Of a stretch of 64,000 bases of DNA, positions 1 through 8,010 are shown piece by piece. The DNA comes from Streptacidiphilus sp. P02-A3a (GTDB lineage: Bacteria; Actinomycetota; Actinomycetes; Streptomycetales; Streptomycetaceae), in NCBI RefSeq assembly GCF_014084105.1, contig NZ_CP048289.1, forward strand, positions 629,922 through 693,921, in the 5' to 3' direction. Under the pieces are notes generated by a model. The model did not search any database. It saw nothing but the letters and a program-made list of their open reading frames with translations, and had not been told where the DNA came from. The translations under genes and the position numbers were made by a program. Each line of letters opens with the position of its first letter. The stretch's first letter is position 1.

Positions 1-668
1 GGCCGGCACTGGACGGCCAGGGTCATCGACATGCCCTGCTCGCCGCCCTTGGGCGCGCCGTTCCAGGCGATGGTCTGGTTGCCGGTCACGGTCACGGCGT
101 AGACGTAGGCGTTGGTGATCGCGCCGGGGTCCGCCTGCAGGGCCTGGGTGAAGGACTGCGGGAAGTACGCCCCGGAGACCGTGGCGGTGGCGAACTGGCC
201 CTGCTGGGCCATCTCGCGCCACACCTGGACCGAGGGAACCAGGGTGTCCACCGAGGCGGCGTCGGCGTACTGGGACTGAGGGGTGAGCCAGCGCCCGAGC
301 GCGGTCAGCAACTGCGGCTGGGTGTAGGCCCGGGTGTCGTAGGACCACAGCGCCGCTGCCGCCGCCTTCGCGTAGGCGACCGGGTCACCGGTCGAAGGCG
401 GTACGGGCAACGAGCCCTCGCCCCGGGACGAGGGCGAAGCCGAAGGAGGAGACGATGCTGCGGCGGAGGGAGACGGTGCGGGCGAACTCGACTGCGGGCT
501 GGGAGCCTTGACTGCAGCGTGGGGGGCGCGGGTGAGGTAGGCGGCCAGGCCGGCGACAGCCAGCAGGATGGCCAGGACAGCGGTGCCGAGCAGCGCCCGG
601 TGGCGCACGCGGGATGCGCCACCGGGGTTGCCGCTGCGGGACGCAGAGGCGAGGGAACGGTTCTGCAT
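1..668 (-). CDS. Conjugation-type single-span membrane protein, C-terminus beyond window
   Basis: This is a minus-strand open frame from an ATG at 668 that is still open at base 1, so only the first 222 or so residues are visible. It has a basic N-terminus, one hydrophobic segment at about residues 26-45, a Pro/Ser/Ala-rich linker at about 49-92, and then a folded-looking domain. This architecture resembles VirB8/TcpC-like assembly proteins of actinobacterial conjugative elements, but I see no diagnostic motif, so the role is inferred from context. The start lies 2 nt after the stop of the upstream small membrane-protein gene (671-979), so the two are probably translationally coupled in one operon with the NlpC/P60 gene. 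Confidence 0.6.
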   Translation of the reverse strand, partial: MQNRSLASASRSGNPGGASRVRHRALLGTAVLAILLAVAGLAAYLTRAPHAAVKAPSPQSSSPAPSPSAAASSPPSASPSSRGEGSLPVPPSTGDPVAYAKAAAAALWSYDTRAYTQPQLLTALGRWLTPQSQYADAASVDTLVPSVQVWREMAQQGQFATATVSGAYFPQSFTQALQADPGAITNAYVYAVTVTGNQTIAWNGAPKGGEQGMSMTLAVQCR

Positions 669-670
669 GA

Positions 671-979
671 TCAGTGGACCTGCGTCCCCAGTGCCGAGAA
701 GAACTCGACCACGCCGTTGGCCGCACCGAGCAGCAGGGCCGCGCCGGCGGCGACCAGGACGCCCTTCTTGCCGTTGGCCTCGGCCTGGTGGCCGCCGGAG
801 TGGTGGCCCCAGGCCCACACGCCTGCGCTGACCGCGAGTGCCCCGACCACGAGGATGATCGCGAAGAGGTTGATGCTGCCCATCACCTCCTTGAGGACCG
901 CCAGGCCGGGAAGCCCGCCGTCGGACGGGGTGATGCCGGGGTTGTAGGCGAGCTGAACTGCCTGCTTGGCGAGAGACAT
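671..979 (-). CDS. Small two-span membrane protein of a conjugative element (DUF6112-like / VirB2-like)
   Basis: The protein has 102 residues. Its N-terminal half carries a hydrophobic stretch at about 35-55 and a second one lies near 71-92, with a His/Gly-rich loop (GHHSGGH) between them. I chose the ATG at 979 because GGAG lies about 6 nt upstream; longer readings of the frame look non-coding. Length, topology and position between an NlpC/P60 protein and a single-span protein fit the small TrbC/VirB2-like or DUF6112-type proteins of Streptomyces integrative elements. The family assignment is from memory of such operons, not a search. It would sit in the cytoplasmic membrane as part of a transfer channel. 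Confidence 0.6.
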   Translation of the reverse strand: MSLAKQAVQLAYNPGITPSDGGLPGLAVLKEVMGSINLFAIILVVGALAVSAGVWAWGHHSGGHQAEANGKKGVLVAAGAALLLGAANGVVEFFSALGTQVH

Positions 980-1064
980 TGAGAACTCCAGTTCGATTAT
1001 GGGGTCGCAAAAGCGAGCCCGGGGGCATAGCGGGGATGGGAGGGAGAGGAGTGGGGAGCGCCGG

Positions 1065-2225
1065 TCAGACGACTCGGCGGGCCGCGACAAGCTGGGACTT
1101 CCAGGAGGCCAGGGTGTCGATCGAGACCACGGCACCCGTGTGCGGCGCGTTGATGATCAAGCCGGAGCCCATGTAGATACCGACGTGGCCGGGATTGGCG
1201 GCGGTCCCGTCCGAGCCGGCGGTGAAGACCAGGTCACCAGGCTGCAAGGCGTTCAGGGGAACCGCCGTCCCCTGGTCGACCTGGGTGAAGGTGGTGCGGG
1301 TCAGGCTCACCCCGGCGGCCCGGTAAGCCTGTTGCACCAGGGACGAGCAGTCGCACCGGCCCATCGGGTCCGCCCCGTGCGGGTCCGTGCAGGACCCGCC
1401 CCACTGGTACTGCGTGCCGAGTTGGCCCATTGCCCACCGGATCGCCGTCTGGATCTGCGGCGGCGCGCTGGTGGGGATGGTGTAGCCGTCCGGGACGCTG
1501 CCGGGAGGGATCGGCCCGAACCCGGAGCCATCACCGTCTGCTGAGCACCCTCCTGTGCCATCCGTCGGCGATGCGCCGGTTGACGGGGCGGGTGAACCGG
1601 ATGCAGCGGGGCTCGGCGTCGCGCCGGCACCGGGCGACAGCAGCGGGGCGATGGCCTGCTGCAGAGCAGTCGCCAGCGGTTCCCACTTGGCGTAGGCACC
1701 CGGGTAACCCGACTTCTGGACCGCTTGGGCCGCCTGGGTGACGGTCATGGACTGCCACCCCGAGACCTGCAAAAGTGCCTGGTAGAACCGCGTACTGGCG
1801 TAGACCGGTTGCATGATCTGCTCGGCCGTCCCCCACCCCTGCGAGGGCCGCTGCTGGAACAACCCCAGGCTGTCACGGTCCCCGGAGTCCAGGTTGCGAA
1901 GCCCGCTCTCCTGCAGGGCGGTTGCCAGCGCCACCACCTGACCCCGGGCGGGGACGTGCATGGCGATGCCGGTGGCGGTGATGGTCTCGGCATTCGGGAC
2001 CTGCTCCGTCGGGTCGTCCAGGCCGGGCACCGATACGGTTCCCTTGCCTCGGCCCGCCAGGATCGACTGCACCTGGGCGGCCACGGCTGCGGTATCCACA
2101 GCCTGTGGACTACCCGACGTGCAGGCGGCAGCAGCGATCCCGGACGAGGCGAACAGAATCGGGGCGGCCAGCAGCAGCGGGCCGGTGGCAGCCAGACCGA
2201 CCACGGCACCGACGGTCTTCTTCAT
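1065..2225 (-). CDS. Secreted lysozyme-like / NlpC-P60 (C40) peptidoglycan hydrolase
   Basis: The protein has 386 residues. The N-terminus is a Sec-type signal (MKK, hydrophobic core, about 1-34). Residues about 95-190 contain ALQESGL and LGLFQQRP, as in transglycosylase/lysozyme-like modules of conjugative elements. A Pro/Ser/Ala linker (about 198-255) joins a C-terminal NlpC/P60 domain. The probable catalytic residues are Cys293 (in CDCSSLV), His347 (in PGHVGIYMG) and His362. Two-domain hydrolases of this kind, similar in layout to Tn916 Orf14/TcpG, open the cell wall locally for the transfer apparatus. The ATG overlaps the stop of a 28-codon upstream ORF (ATGA). It is the first large gene of the leftward operon. 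Confidence 0.85.
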   Translation of the reverse strand: MKKTVGAVVGLAATGPLLLAAPILFASSGIAAAACTSGSPQAVDTAAVAAQVQSILAGRGKGTVSVPGLDDPTEQVPNAETITATGIAMHVPARGQVVALATALQESGLRNLDSGDRDSLGLFQQRPSQGWGTAEQIMQPVYASTRFYQALLQVSGWQSMTVTQAAQAVQKSGYPGAYAKWEPLATALQQAIAPLLSPGAGATPSPAASGSPAPSTGASPTDGTGGCSADGDGSGFGPIPPGSVPDGYTIPTSAPPQIQTAIRWAMGQLGTQYQWGGSCTDPHGADPMGRCDCSSLVQQAYRAAGVSLTRTTFTQVDQGTAVPLNALQPGDLVFTAGSDGTAANPGHVGIYMGSGLIINAPHTGAVVSIDTLASWKSQLVAARRVV

Positions 2226-2308
2226 CGCTGTCGCCGTTCGCAGCGGCAGACGGCCTGGGCAGGCGATGGCGTCGGGGCAGGGCGTAGGTGTATCAGGACG
2301 TGCTGCAT
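2222..2308 (-). CDS. Possible 28-residue leader ORF, translationally coupled to the hydrolase
   Basis: A short ORF begins at an ATG (2308-2306) with a good Shine-Dalgarno sequence (GAGGAGA, about 6 nt upstream). Its TGA overlaps the ATG of the NlpC/P60 gene in an ATGA arrangement. The hydrolase start itself has no separate strong ribosome binding site, which supports coupling. The peptide is rich in Arg, Pro and His and contains an uncommon ATA codon and a Cys-Arg-Cys. It matches nothing I know. It may be a leader that sets translation of the operon, or a chance ORF. Confidence 0.4.
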   Translation of the reverse strand: MQHVLIHLRPAPTPSPAQAVCRCERRQR

Positions 2309-2336
2309 CGCAGCGTCTCCTCGGGGGTTCGTAGGA

Positions 2337-2379
2337 GGCGCGGTGCCGACCTCTCGTGCAAAGCCGTCGGCACCGCGCC
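2337..2379 (-). promoter_or_regulatory. Perfect 14-bp stem-loop upstream of the transfer operon
   Basis: Arms at 2337-2350 and 2366-2379 are exact reverse complements (GGCGCGGTGCCGAC and partner) with a 15-nt loop. It sits 29-71 nt upstream of the 28-codon leader ORF on the minus strand. It could be a 5'-UTR structure, an operator for an element-encoded repressor, or a terminator insulating the operon. No T-run follows. Confidence 0.55.
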
Positions 2380-2517
2380 GATGTGAATCCGCCTCTCAGG
2401 GCGGGCCCGCGTCAGGGGAGTTGGTAGCTCCCGGACACCGGTCTCGGGTCAAGCGCGGCAGCCAGCCGCGCTCGTAATCTCAGGCGGTACACCGGGTCTC
2501 CAAACGGCTTCGGGAAC

Positions 2518-2547
2518 GAGGGGGCAAGGTGCCCTCCTTGCCCCCTC
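2518..2547. terminator. 12-bp stem-loop between divergent units
   Basis: Perfect arms GAGGGGGCAAGG (2518-2529) and its complement (2536-2547) enclose a 6-nt loop. The rest of the 2309-2803 gap shows no convincing gene. With no gene running into it from either side it may be a leftover terminator or insulate the operon on the left from the methyltransferase on the right. Confidence 0.45.
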
Positions 2548-2803
2548 TTGGACGAGGCGGCACGGATCAGCACAGGTCAGCAGGGGTGGAGTTGGGCTCC
2601 GTCCCGGTGACATGGCGAGACAGTAGACCGGGATTCCGGCCGCACCAAACGGCTGCCGAACCGGAGCCCGGCGCGCGACACGGCCGGTTAGGTCCGGCCG
2701 GAAATCACGGCTAACGTCCGACGCAACCCCGCTCCGAACAGCCGCTGTTGAGTGCCGTCCGAAGCGGACCCAGTCCCGCCGTGCCCTGAAAGAGGCCCCG
2801 CAC

Positions 2804-3550
2804 ATGAGCTACACACTGCACCGAGGCGACGCCCTCACCGTGCTCAAGACCCTCCCTGACGAGAGCGTCAACGCCGTCATCACCGACCCCCCGTACAACT
2901 CCGGCGGACGCACCAGCTCGGACCGCACCGGCCGCACCGCCCGCGCCAAGTACGTCACCAGCGGATCCGCGCACGACCTGCAGAACTTCCCTGGCGAGAA
3001 CCGCGACCAGCGCTCGTACCGCAGCTGGCTGACCGCCCTGCTCACCGAGGCGTACCGGGCATCGACCGAGCACGCGGTCGCCCTCGTCTTCTCGGACTGG
3101 CGCCAGGAGCCGACGACGTCCGACGCATTGCAGATGGCGGGCTGGACCTGGAGCGGCACGATCCCGTGGATCAAGCCCGCCAGCCGGCCCCGCAAGGGCG
3201 GCTTCAAGCAGTCGGCGGAGTTCATCACCTGGGGCGTCAAGGGCAGCCTGACTAAGGACCGGGAGCTGTACCTGCCGGGCCACTTCATCGCCTCCCAGCC
3301 CCGCAAGGACCGCGTGCACATCACCCAGAAGCCGGTCGAGATCATGCAGCAGCTCGTACAGATCTGCCCCGAGGGCGGCACCGTGCTCGACCCCTTCACC
3401 GGCAGCGGCTCCACGGGCGTCGCCGCCCTGCGCGAGGGCCGGAAGTTCGTGGGGGTCGAGCTGTCCTCGCACTACGCCGCCGTCGCCGAGCAACGACTCC
3501 AGGCAGAGCTGACGCAGGATGACTTCGTCCTGGCCGGACCGGAGGCGTGA
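2804..3550 (+). CDS. Site-specific DNA methyltransferase (N6-A or N4-C type)
   Basis: The protein has 248 residues. The catalytic motif DPPY (near residue 29) precedes the AdoMet-binding motif, seen as DPFTGSGSTG at about 200; that order is the permuted (beta) arrangement of N6-adenine/N4-cytosine methyltransferases. HITQKPVEIM just before it is also typical of the family. The ATG is preceded by GAAAGAGG. No cognate restriction gene of known type adjoins it, but the convergent next gene is a PD-(D/E)XK nuclease. Such solitary methyltransferases are common on phages and integrative elements, where they protect or regulate the element. The target sequence cannot be read from the protein. Confidence 0.85.
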   Translation: MSYTLHRGDALTVLKTLPDESVNAVITDPPYNSGGRTSSDRTGRTARAKYVTSGSAHDLQNFPGENRDQRSYRSWLTALLTEAYRASTEHAVALVFSDWRQEPTTSDALQMAGWTWSGTIPWIKPASRPRKGGFKQSAEFITWGVKGSLTKDRELYLPGHFIASQPRKDRVHITQKPVEIMQQLVQICPEGGTVLDPFTGSGSTGVAALREGRKFVGVELSSHYAAVAEQRLQAELTQDDFVLAGPEA

Positions 3551-3586
3551 GCATGAGACCGACCAGGCCGGGGCCGATGGACCGCA

Positions 3587-3648
3587 GACGCAAAAGGGCG
3601 GCTGGAGCATCGAGAAACCGATGCACCAGCCGCCCTTCCGCTTGCGTC
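3587..3648. terminator. Nested bidirectional terminator between convergent methyltransferase and nuclease genes
   Basis: Nested inverted repeats share one centre: GACGCAA/TTGCGTC on the outside, AAGGGCGGCTGG and its complement in the middle, and GCATCG/CGATGC next to the loop AGAAAC. The structure lies between two converging stops and overlaps the nuclease stop codon by 2 nt. Confidence 0.8.
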
Positions 3649-4585
3649 AGGCCGCCTCGAACGCCCGCCGGATCAGCGGTCCCGCCTTCTCCAACGTCGC
3701 AGCCGAGGAGATACGCACCTCCAGGTCGCCCGTCCCGAGGTGGCCGATGCCGCGCATGTCACGGGAGAAGCCCTCCTCCAGCTCGACCGTGTCGGGGTCG
3801 AGTCTGAGATAGACCACGATCACCTCGTGCTTGGGACGGAAGATCACCGAGGCGAGGTTCACCATCCGCCGATAGGCGATGTAGTGCATGAGCGGGGCCA
3901 CCTCGACCTCGCCCCACGCGGTCAGGGCCTCGTCCAACTCGCCGTACAGGTCGCGCAGGCAGGGCGGAACCTCGATCGGAGCAGTCCGGACCGACGTCTT
4001 CTCGTCCCGTGCGCCGGCACCCGCCGTCTCCTCCAGACCCCGTCGCTGACGCCGAGCGAGAGCGGGGCGGGCAAAGCCGGATACGGACTCGATCAGCATC
4101 AGGCCCAGCAGCCCGCCGTCGAAGACGCTGTAGCGAACCAGGTCGATCCGCTCGGGCAGGCGGTTCACCGCGACCCGATCGTGGTGCGAGAAGCTGGCCG
4201 CGATGCAGACCATCCGCGGGTTCCGCCAGTCGATCGCCTCGGCCGCCTCGGCACCCAGCTTCTCCTTCACCAGGGCCTCGAACTCGTGATGAGCCGAGTC
4301 CAGCCACGACAGGTAGGAGACAGCCTGCGACATGACCCCGCTGTCGGAGCCCTTCTTGTACTCGACGATCACCGGTGTGCCGTTCTCGTCGAGCCCGAGC
4401 GTGTCGATCCGCCCCCGGTGCCATGGTCCCGTTGGGTACTCCGAGGCCAGGAAGCGGATGCCGAGCATCGACTCCATCCCTGCCTCGACCCGACGCTGGA
4501 GTTCTACCTCCAGCGCTACGGTCGAGCCGCGAAGCTCGACGTCCCGGCCATGGGCGTCCTGCCGGAACAGCATCATGTCGGTCAC
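3647..4585 (-). CDS. NucS-like PD-(D/E)XK nuclease with C-terminal DUF5655-type domain
   Basis: The protein has 312 residues. The N-terminal half contains GRIDTLGLDENG followed by PVIVEYKKG (about residues 57-79), the Asp and Glu-x-Lys signature of RecB/NucS-like nucleases. The C-terminal part (about 205-310) resembles the DUF5655 domain that often follows such nucleases in actinobacteria. The start is GTG at 4585 with GGAGGGGG upstream; internal ATGs at codons 4 and 5 are alternatives. Converging with a DNA methyltransferase, it could be half of a restriction-like pair or a repair nuclease carried by the element. DNA cleavage is inferred from the motif only. Confidence 0.7.
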   Translation of the reverse strand: MTDMMLFRQDAHGRDVELRGSTVALEVELQRRVEAGMESMLGIRFLASEYPTGPWHRGRIDTLGLDENGTPVIVEYKKGSDSGVMSQAVSYLSWLDSAHHEFEALVKEKLGAEAAEAIDWRNPRMVCIAASFSHHDRVAVNRLPERIDLVRYSVFDGGLLGLMLIESVSGFARPALARRQRRGLEETAGAGARDEKTSVRTAPIEVPPCLRDLYGELDEALTAWGEVEVAPLMHYIAYRRMVNLASVIFRPKHEVIVVYLRLDPDTVELEEGFSRDMRGIGHLGTGDLEVRISSAATLEKAGPLIRRAFEAA

Positions 4586-5269
4586 CAGCGTCCCCCTCCC
4601 GCGATCACTACACGAGACCCAATCGCGAACGAACGGAAGGTATTCCGCTTCTCGGTGCCCGATTCCCCGCAGCGACTACGATCGGGCGACCAAGACGTCG
4701 ACGGGCCGCCTCAATCTGCGGTCGTTTGAAAAGAAGGCGTGTGTCCTAATCGCCGAAGGCCGGTGGGCAGCTGCGGTTTCAGGCAGTCGGATCTGACGGT
4801 CGAAGCTCTGCCTCGTGGACCGTGTTCGCGAACGGCACCGTTTCCGACGTCTACATCGCGGCCCGGCCGATCGCAGGAAAGATCAAGGTCAGCCTCCACG
4901 AATTCTTGTTACGAGCTCCAAGGGGATCGGGAGGCTTTCGCTGCTGATTCTCGGATTCGCGACCGCTGCAAGGGTAGCGAACAGTTGGTGGTAGCGCCGA
5001 GGGTGCGGCAGCGAAGGGAGTGAGGGCTTCGGCGAGGGTGATGGGCGCGGCGGGGATGCCGCTGAGGGTGCCGGGGGTCCGCCTGACATGCGGCGGTTCA
5101 GCGACACCGTGGGGCGGGCGATGGCATGCCGGAATCGGAGGGAGAGGTACCGGCCTTCGCCCTGGGGTGGGCGCGCGCTGGTCATATCGCTGGCGAGCCT
5201 CGGACGGATCCTGGGGGTCAACGCCCATCGTGCCGGAAGCCAACCTGACGCCGCTGACAGGCATGCTCG
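4586..5269. other. 684-bp gap without a recognisable gene
   Basis: The left part (about 4600-4760) is less GC-rich than its surroundings and is probably promoter DNA of the nuclease gene. Open frames on both strands at 4850-5270 have Pro/Arg-rich translations without family resemblance. I see no RNA gene or repeat. It separates the transfer-type genes from nitrate assimilation genes and may be decayed sequence. Confidence 0.5.
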
Positions 5270-5974
5270 TCACGCACCCGTCAGGCAGGTTCTGGTGGCC
5301 GCCTCTACCCGCTGGGCGAGCGCTTGGACCAGGGCCGGGTGGGTTCCCAGCGGACGTGCGGCGGCGTCCGCGCCGCAGTCGTTGATCCGGTCAGCGAAAA
5401 GGCCGGGAGCCAACAGCCAGGTGGCGACCGATACCCGCCGCGCTCCCCGGGAGCGGGCGTCCGCGACCGCCTCGGCGACGGTGGGTCGCGCGGACGCCGC
5501 CCAGCCTACGGACACTGCCGTGCCGAGGCGGCGCCCCAAGGTCTGGGCCAGTGCGGCGACCTCCGCTCGGGCGGCTGGGTCGCGGGAGCCGGCCGCCCCC
5601 AGGACGACAGAGTCGCCGGGCCCCGCACCGGCCTCGGCGAGCCGGTCCGTCAACGCGGTAAGGAGAGTCGAAGCCGGGCCCGGTGGCGGGGTGACCACCG
5701 TGTCGGTGCGGCCGGAGCCCAGGATCTGGGCCGGGATGTCGGTGTGGACGTGATGGCCGCTGGACAGGAAGGCCGGCACCAGGACCGGGGTACGGTCGGC
5801 CGGTGTGCTCCTGAGCACGTCAGCGACGGTGGGGCCGTGGACATCCGCGTAGGCGGGGTGCACTGGCAATCCGAGCTGGTCGGCGAGGGCGAAGGCCAGG
5901 TCCTGCGCCACCGCGGTCCCTGCTGGGTTGCGGGTTCCGTGAACAGCGAGGACCACGGTGATCGGCGACGGCAT
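5270..5974 (-). CDS. Sirohydrochlorin chelatase (SirB/CbiX family)
   Basis: The protein has 234 residues. It carries the family opening VVLAVHGTRNPAG with the metal-binding His, and an internal repeat with VLVPAFLSSGHHVHTDIP. Members insert Fe2+ into sirohydrochlorin to make siroheme, the cofactor of the nitrite reductase encoded upstream. The ATG at 5974 has GGAGG about 9 nt upstream; a start at 6040 would overlap the narK stop and adds a non-conserved tail. It follows narK by 43 nt on the same strand, so narK and this gene probably form an operon. Confidence 0.85.
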   Translation of the reverse strand: MPSPITVVLAVHGTRNPAGTAVAQDLAFALADQLGLPVHPAYADVHGPTVADVLRSTPADRTPVLVPAFLSSGHHVHTDIPAQILGSGRTDTVVTPPPGPASTLLTALTDRLAEAGAGPGDSVVLGAAGSRDPAARAEVAALAQTLGRRLGTAVSVGWAASARPTVAEAVADARSRGARRVSVATWLLAPGLFADRINDCGADAAARPLGTHPALVQALAQRVEAATRTCLTGA

Positions 5975-6017
5975 GAGGCAGGTCCTCCCATGGGCGGTGT
6001 GCGGTGGGCGTGGCGGG

Positions 6018-7397
6018 TCACTTCTGCGCGGCCGGGCCACGCCCGCGCAGGTAGACGCCCCAGGTCAGGGAGAGGCACAGACCGTAGTAGCCGAGGAAGG
6101 CCAGGTAGGCGGCGTTGCCGTTGTGGGCGTTGAGGAAGGACTGGCGGATGGCGAGGTTGACCAGGACGCCGCCGAAGGCGCCGATCGCTCCGGCGACGCC
6201 GATCAGTGAGGTGGCCTGGCGTTGGGAGGCCTGCTCGGCCTCGGCCTGGCCTACGCCGGCCAGCACCGCGGCACGGGCTTTGGTTTGGAAGACGGCTGGG
6301 ATCATCTTGTAGGTGGAGCCGTTGCCGATCCCGCTGAACACGAACAGGGCGATGAAGCCGGTCAGGAACAACGGCAGCGAGTGCTGCCCGGAGGCGATCA
6401 GGACCGTGCCCGCGCCCAGGGCCATCGCGGCGAAGTTCCAGCAGGTCACCCGGGGTCCGCCCCAGCGGTCGGCCATCCTGCCGCCGATCGGGCGTACCAG
6501 TGAGCCAAGGAGCGGGCCGAGGAAGGTCAGGTAGGCCGCCTTGAGGGGGGTGTCGAACTGGGCGTGGAACTGCACCTGCAGGACCTGGCCGAAGGCGAAG
6601 CCGAAGCCGATGAAGGAGCCGAAGGTACCGATGTACAGCGCGGACATCACCCAGGTGTGCGGTTCACGGCAGATGTCGCGCAGAGCGTGCCGCCGGTCTC
6701 CGGGGGCGTCGAGGTTGTCCATCCGAAGGGCGGCGCCGAGCGTCACCAGGACGATCAGTGGCACGTAGACCAGGGGCAGCAGTCGCGGGTGGGTGGCGCC
6801 CGCGGTGGCCAGGATTAGCAGGCCGACGAGTTGCACGGCTGCGACGCCGATGTTGCCGCCGCCCGCGTTGATGCCCAGTGCCCAGCCCTTGAGGCGTTGT
6901 GGGTAGAAGGCGTTGATGTTCGCCATGGAGGAGGCGAAGTTGCCGCCGCCGACTCCGGCCACGGCGGCCAGCGCCAGCAGGGCGGTGTAGGAGATGCCGG
7001 GCCTCAGCAGGGTGCCGGCCAGCACTGTGGGGATCAGCAGCAGCAATGCGCTGGCGATGGTCCAGTTGCGTCCGCCGAAGCGGGCCACAGCGGTGGTGTA
7101 GGGCAGCCGCAGCAGCGATCCTGCGGCTGTGGGGACGGCGGTGAGGACGAACTTCCCGGCTGTGTCGATGTGGTACTGGGGTCCCAGGAAGAGCACCAGG
7201 ACCGACCACAGGCTCCAGACGGAGAATCCGATGTGTTCGGACAGTACGGAGAAGAGCAGATTGCGCCGGGCCACCGCAGCGCCTGTGTGCTCCCAGAACT
7301 GCGGTTCCTCGGGGTGCCATTCGGCGATCCGGCGGGACCGGAGCCGGGGCGGGGCCTTGGTGGTGGCGGTGTGCGGGTCATGGACTGTCGCGCTCAT
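6018..7397 (-). CDS. narK: Nitrate/nitrite transporter, NarK family (MFS)
   Basis: The protein has 459 residues and about 12 membrane spans. The segment GVGGGNFASSMANINAFYP and the later GSTYKMIPAVF are the two nitrate-signature regions of NarK/NasA transporters. It should import nitrate (and perhaps exchange nitrite) across the cytoplasmic membrane for the assimilatory enzymes encoded nearby. The ATG at 7397 fits the family N-terminus. A promoter about 50 nt upstream shares its layout with the nasA promoter (see 7447-7467). Confidence 0.9.
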   Translation of the reverse strand: MSATVHDPHTATTKAPPRLRSRRIAEWHPEEPQFWEHTGAAVARRNLLFSVLSEHIGFSVWSLWSVLVLFLGPQYHIDTAGKFVLTAVPTAAGSLLRLPYTTAVARFGGRNWTIASALLLLIPTVLAGTLLRPGISYTALLALAAVAGVGGGNFASSMANINAFYPQRLKGWALGINAGGGNIGVAAVQLVGLLILATAGATHPRLLPLVYVPLIVLVTLGAALRMDNLDAPGDRRHALRDICREPHTWVMSALYIGTFGSFIGFGFAFGQVLQVQFHAQFDTPLKAAYLTFLGPLLGSLVRPIGGRMADRWGGPRVTCWNFAAMALGAGTVLIASGQHSLPLFLTGFIALFVFSGIGNGSTYKMIPAVFQTKARAAVLAGVGQAEAEQASQRQATSLIGVAGAIGAFGGVLVNLAIRQSFLNAHNGNAAYLAFLGYYGLCLSLTWGVYLRGRGPAAQK

Positions 7398-7446
7398 GGT
7401 TGCCTGCCTTCGGCGGAGGGTTGCGGCGGCTGCTGACTGGTCCCCG

Positions 7447-7467
7447 ACCCTAGGGAGCAGAGGTTTC
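7447..7467 (-). promoter_or_regulatory. Putative narK promoter with GlnR-like half site
   Basis: On the minus strand GAAAC (7467-7463) is followed after exactly 10 nt by TAGGGT (7452-7447), a fair sigma-70 -10 element, about 50 nt before the narK ATG. The nasA promoter shows the same GnAAC-n10-TAGGGT geometry. A full upstream gTnAC box is not evident here. Confidence 0.5.
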
Positions 7468-7581
7468 ACGGTCTGCTTCGCGCGAACACCGCAGCGCTAC
7501 GGCTCACGCACACCGGCCGCCGACCCGTGTGAGAGCAGCGGCCGGATGGTGTCGGGAGCCGGGCTGAGGTGGCATCGGGGT

Positions 7582-8010
7582 TCAGGGTTGCAGTCGGATC
7601 GGCCAGGTCCGCAGGTGGCTGCTGTTGCCGTCTGGTGCGGTGTCCTCGTCCAGGCAGGTGCCGTCGCGCAGGTCGAATGCCTGCTTGTACATCGGGGAGA
7701 TCAGGACCGGCACCTGGCCGCGGGTGCCGAGCAGGCCACGGGCCAGGACGTAGGCGCCGCTGAAGGGGTCGCGGTTGTCCAGGGCGTAGAGCTGTCCTGC
7801 GCGGTCGCGGAAGGCTGCGACCTGTTGTCCGTCGACCAGCAGGGCTGTGCCGCGTCCGGGCGTCAGATCGGCCAGAGCGCACACCGGGGTCCAGTTCCTG
7901 CCGTCGTGGATCTCGACCTGGGAGGTCAGCGACTGCTGGTGGGAGGGCTGGTGGGTGGACTGGTCGACGGGCTGCTGAACGGTGGGCTGTTCGGTGAGTG
8001 TCAGCGTCAT
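7582..8010 (-). CDS. nirD: Nitrite reductase small subunit NirD (Rieske-like)
   Basis: The protein has 142 residues. After a Gln/Thr-rich leader of about 30 residues comes a Rieske-fold domain of the NirD type (WTPVCALADLTPGRG, LYALDNRDPFSGAYVLARG). The Cys/His cluster ligands of true Rieske proteins are absent, as is normal for NirD. It partners NirB in reducing nitrite to ammonium. The ATG overlaps the nirB stop (ATGA), so both subunits are translated in a coupled way. Confidence 0.9.
   Translation of the reverse strand: MTLTLTEQPTVQQPVDQSTHQPSHQQSLTSQVEIHDGRNWTPVCALADLTPGRGTALLVDGQQVAAFRDRAGQLYALDNRDPFSGAYVLARGLLGTRGQVPVLISPMYKQAFDLRDGTCLDEDTAPDGNSSHLRTWPIRLQP

Noticed and set aside
2449..2805. 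118-residue minus-strand frame in the gap before the methyltransferase
   Set aside because: Arg/Ala/Pro-rich with no ribosome binding site or recognisable domain; it overlaps a stem-loop.
3587..3648. Nested repeats considered as a CRISPR or small-RNA locus
   Set aside because: Only one dyad is present, centred between two converging stops, which is the normal place for a bidirectional terminator.
4851..5273. Overlapping frames on both strands in the 4586-5269 gap
   Set aside because: No start signals, no family match and Pro/Arg-rich composition; kept only as an unassigned gap.
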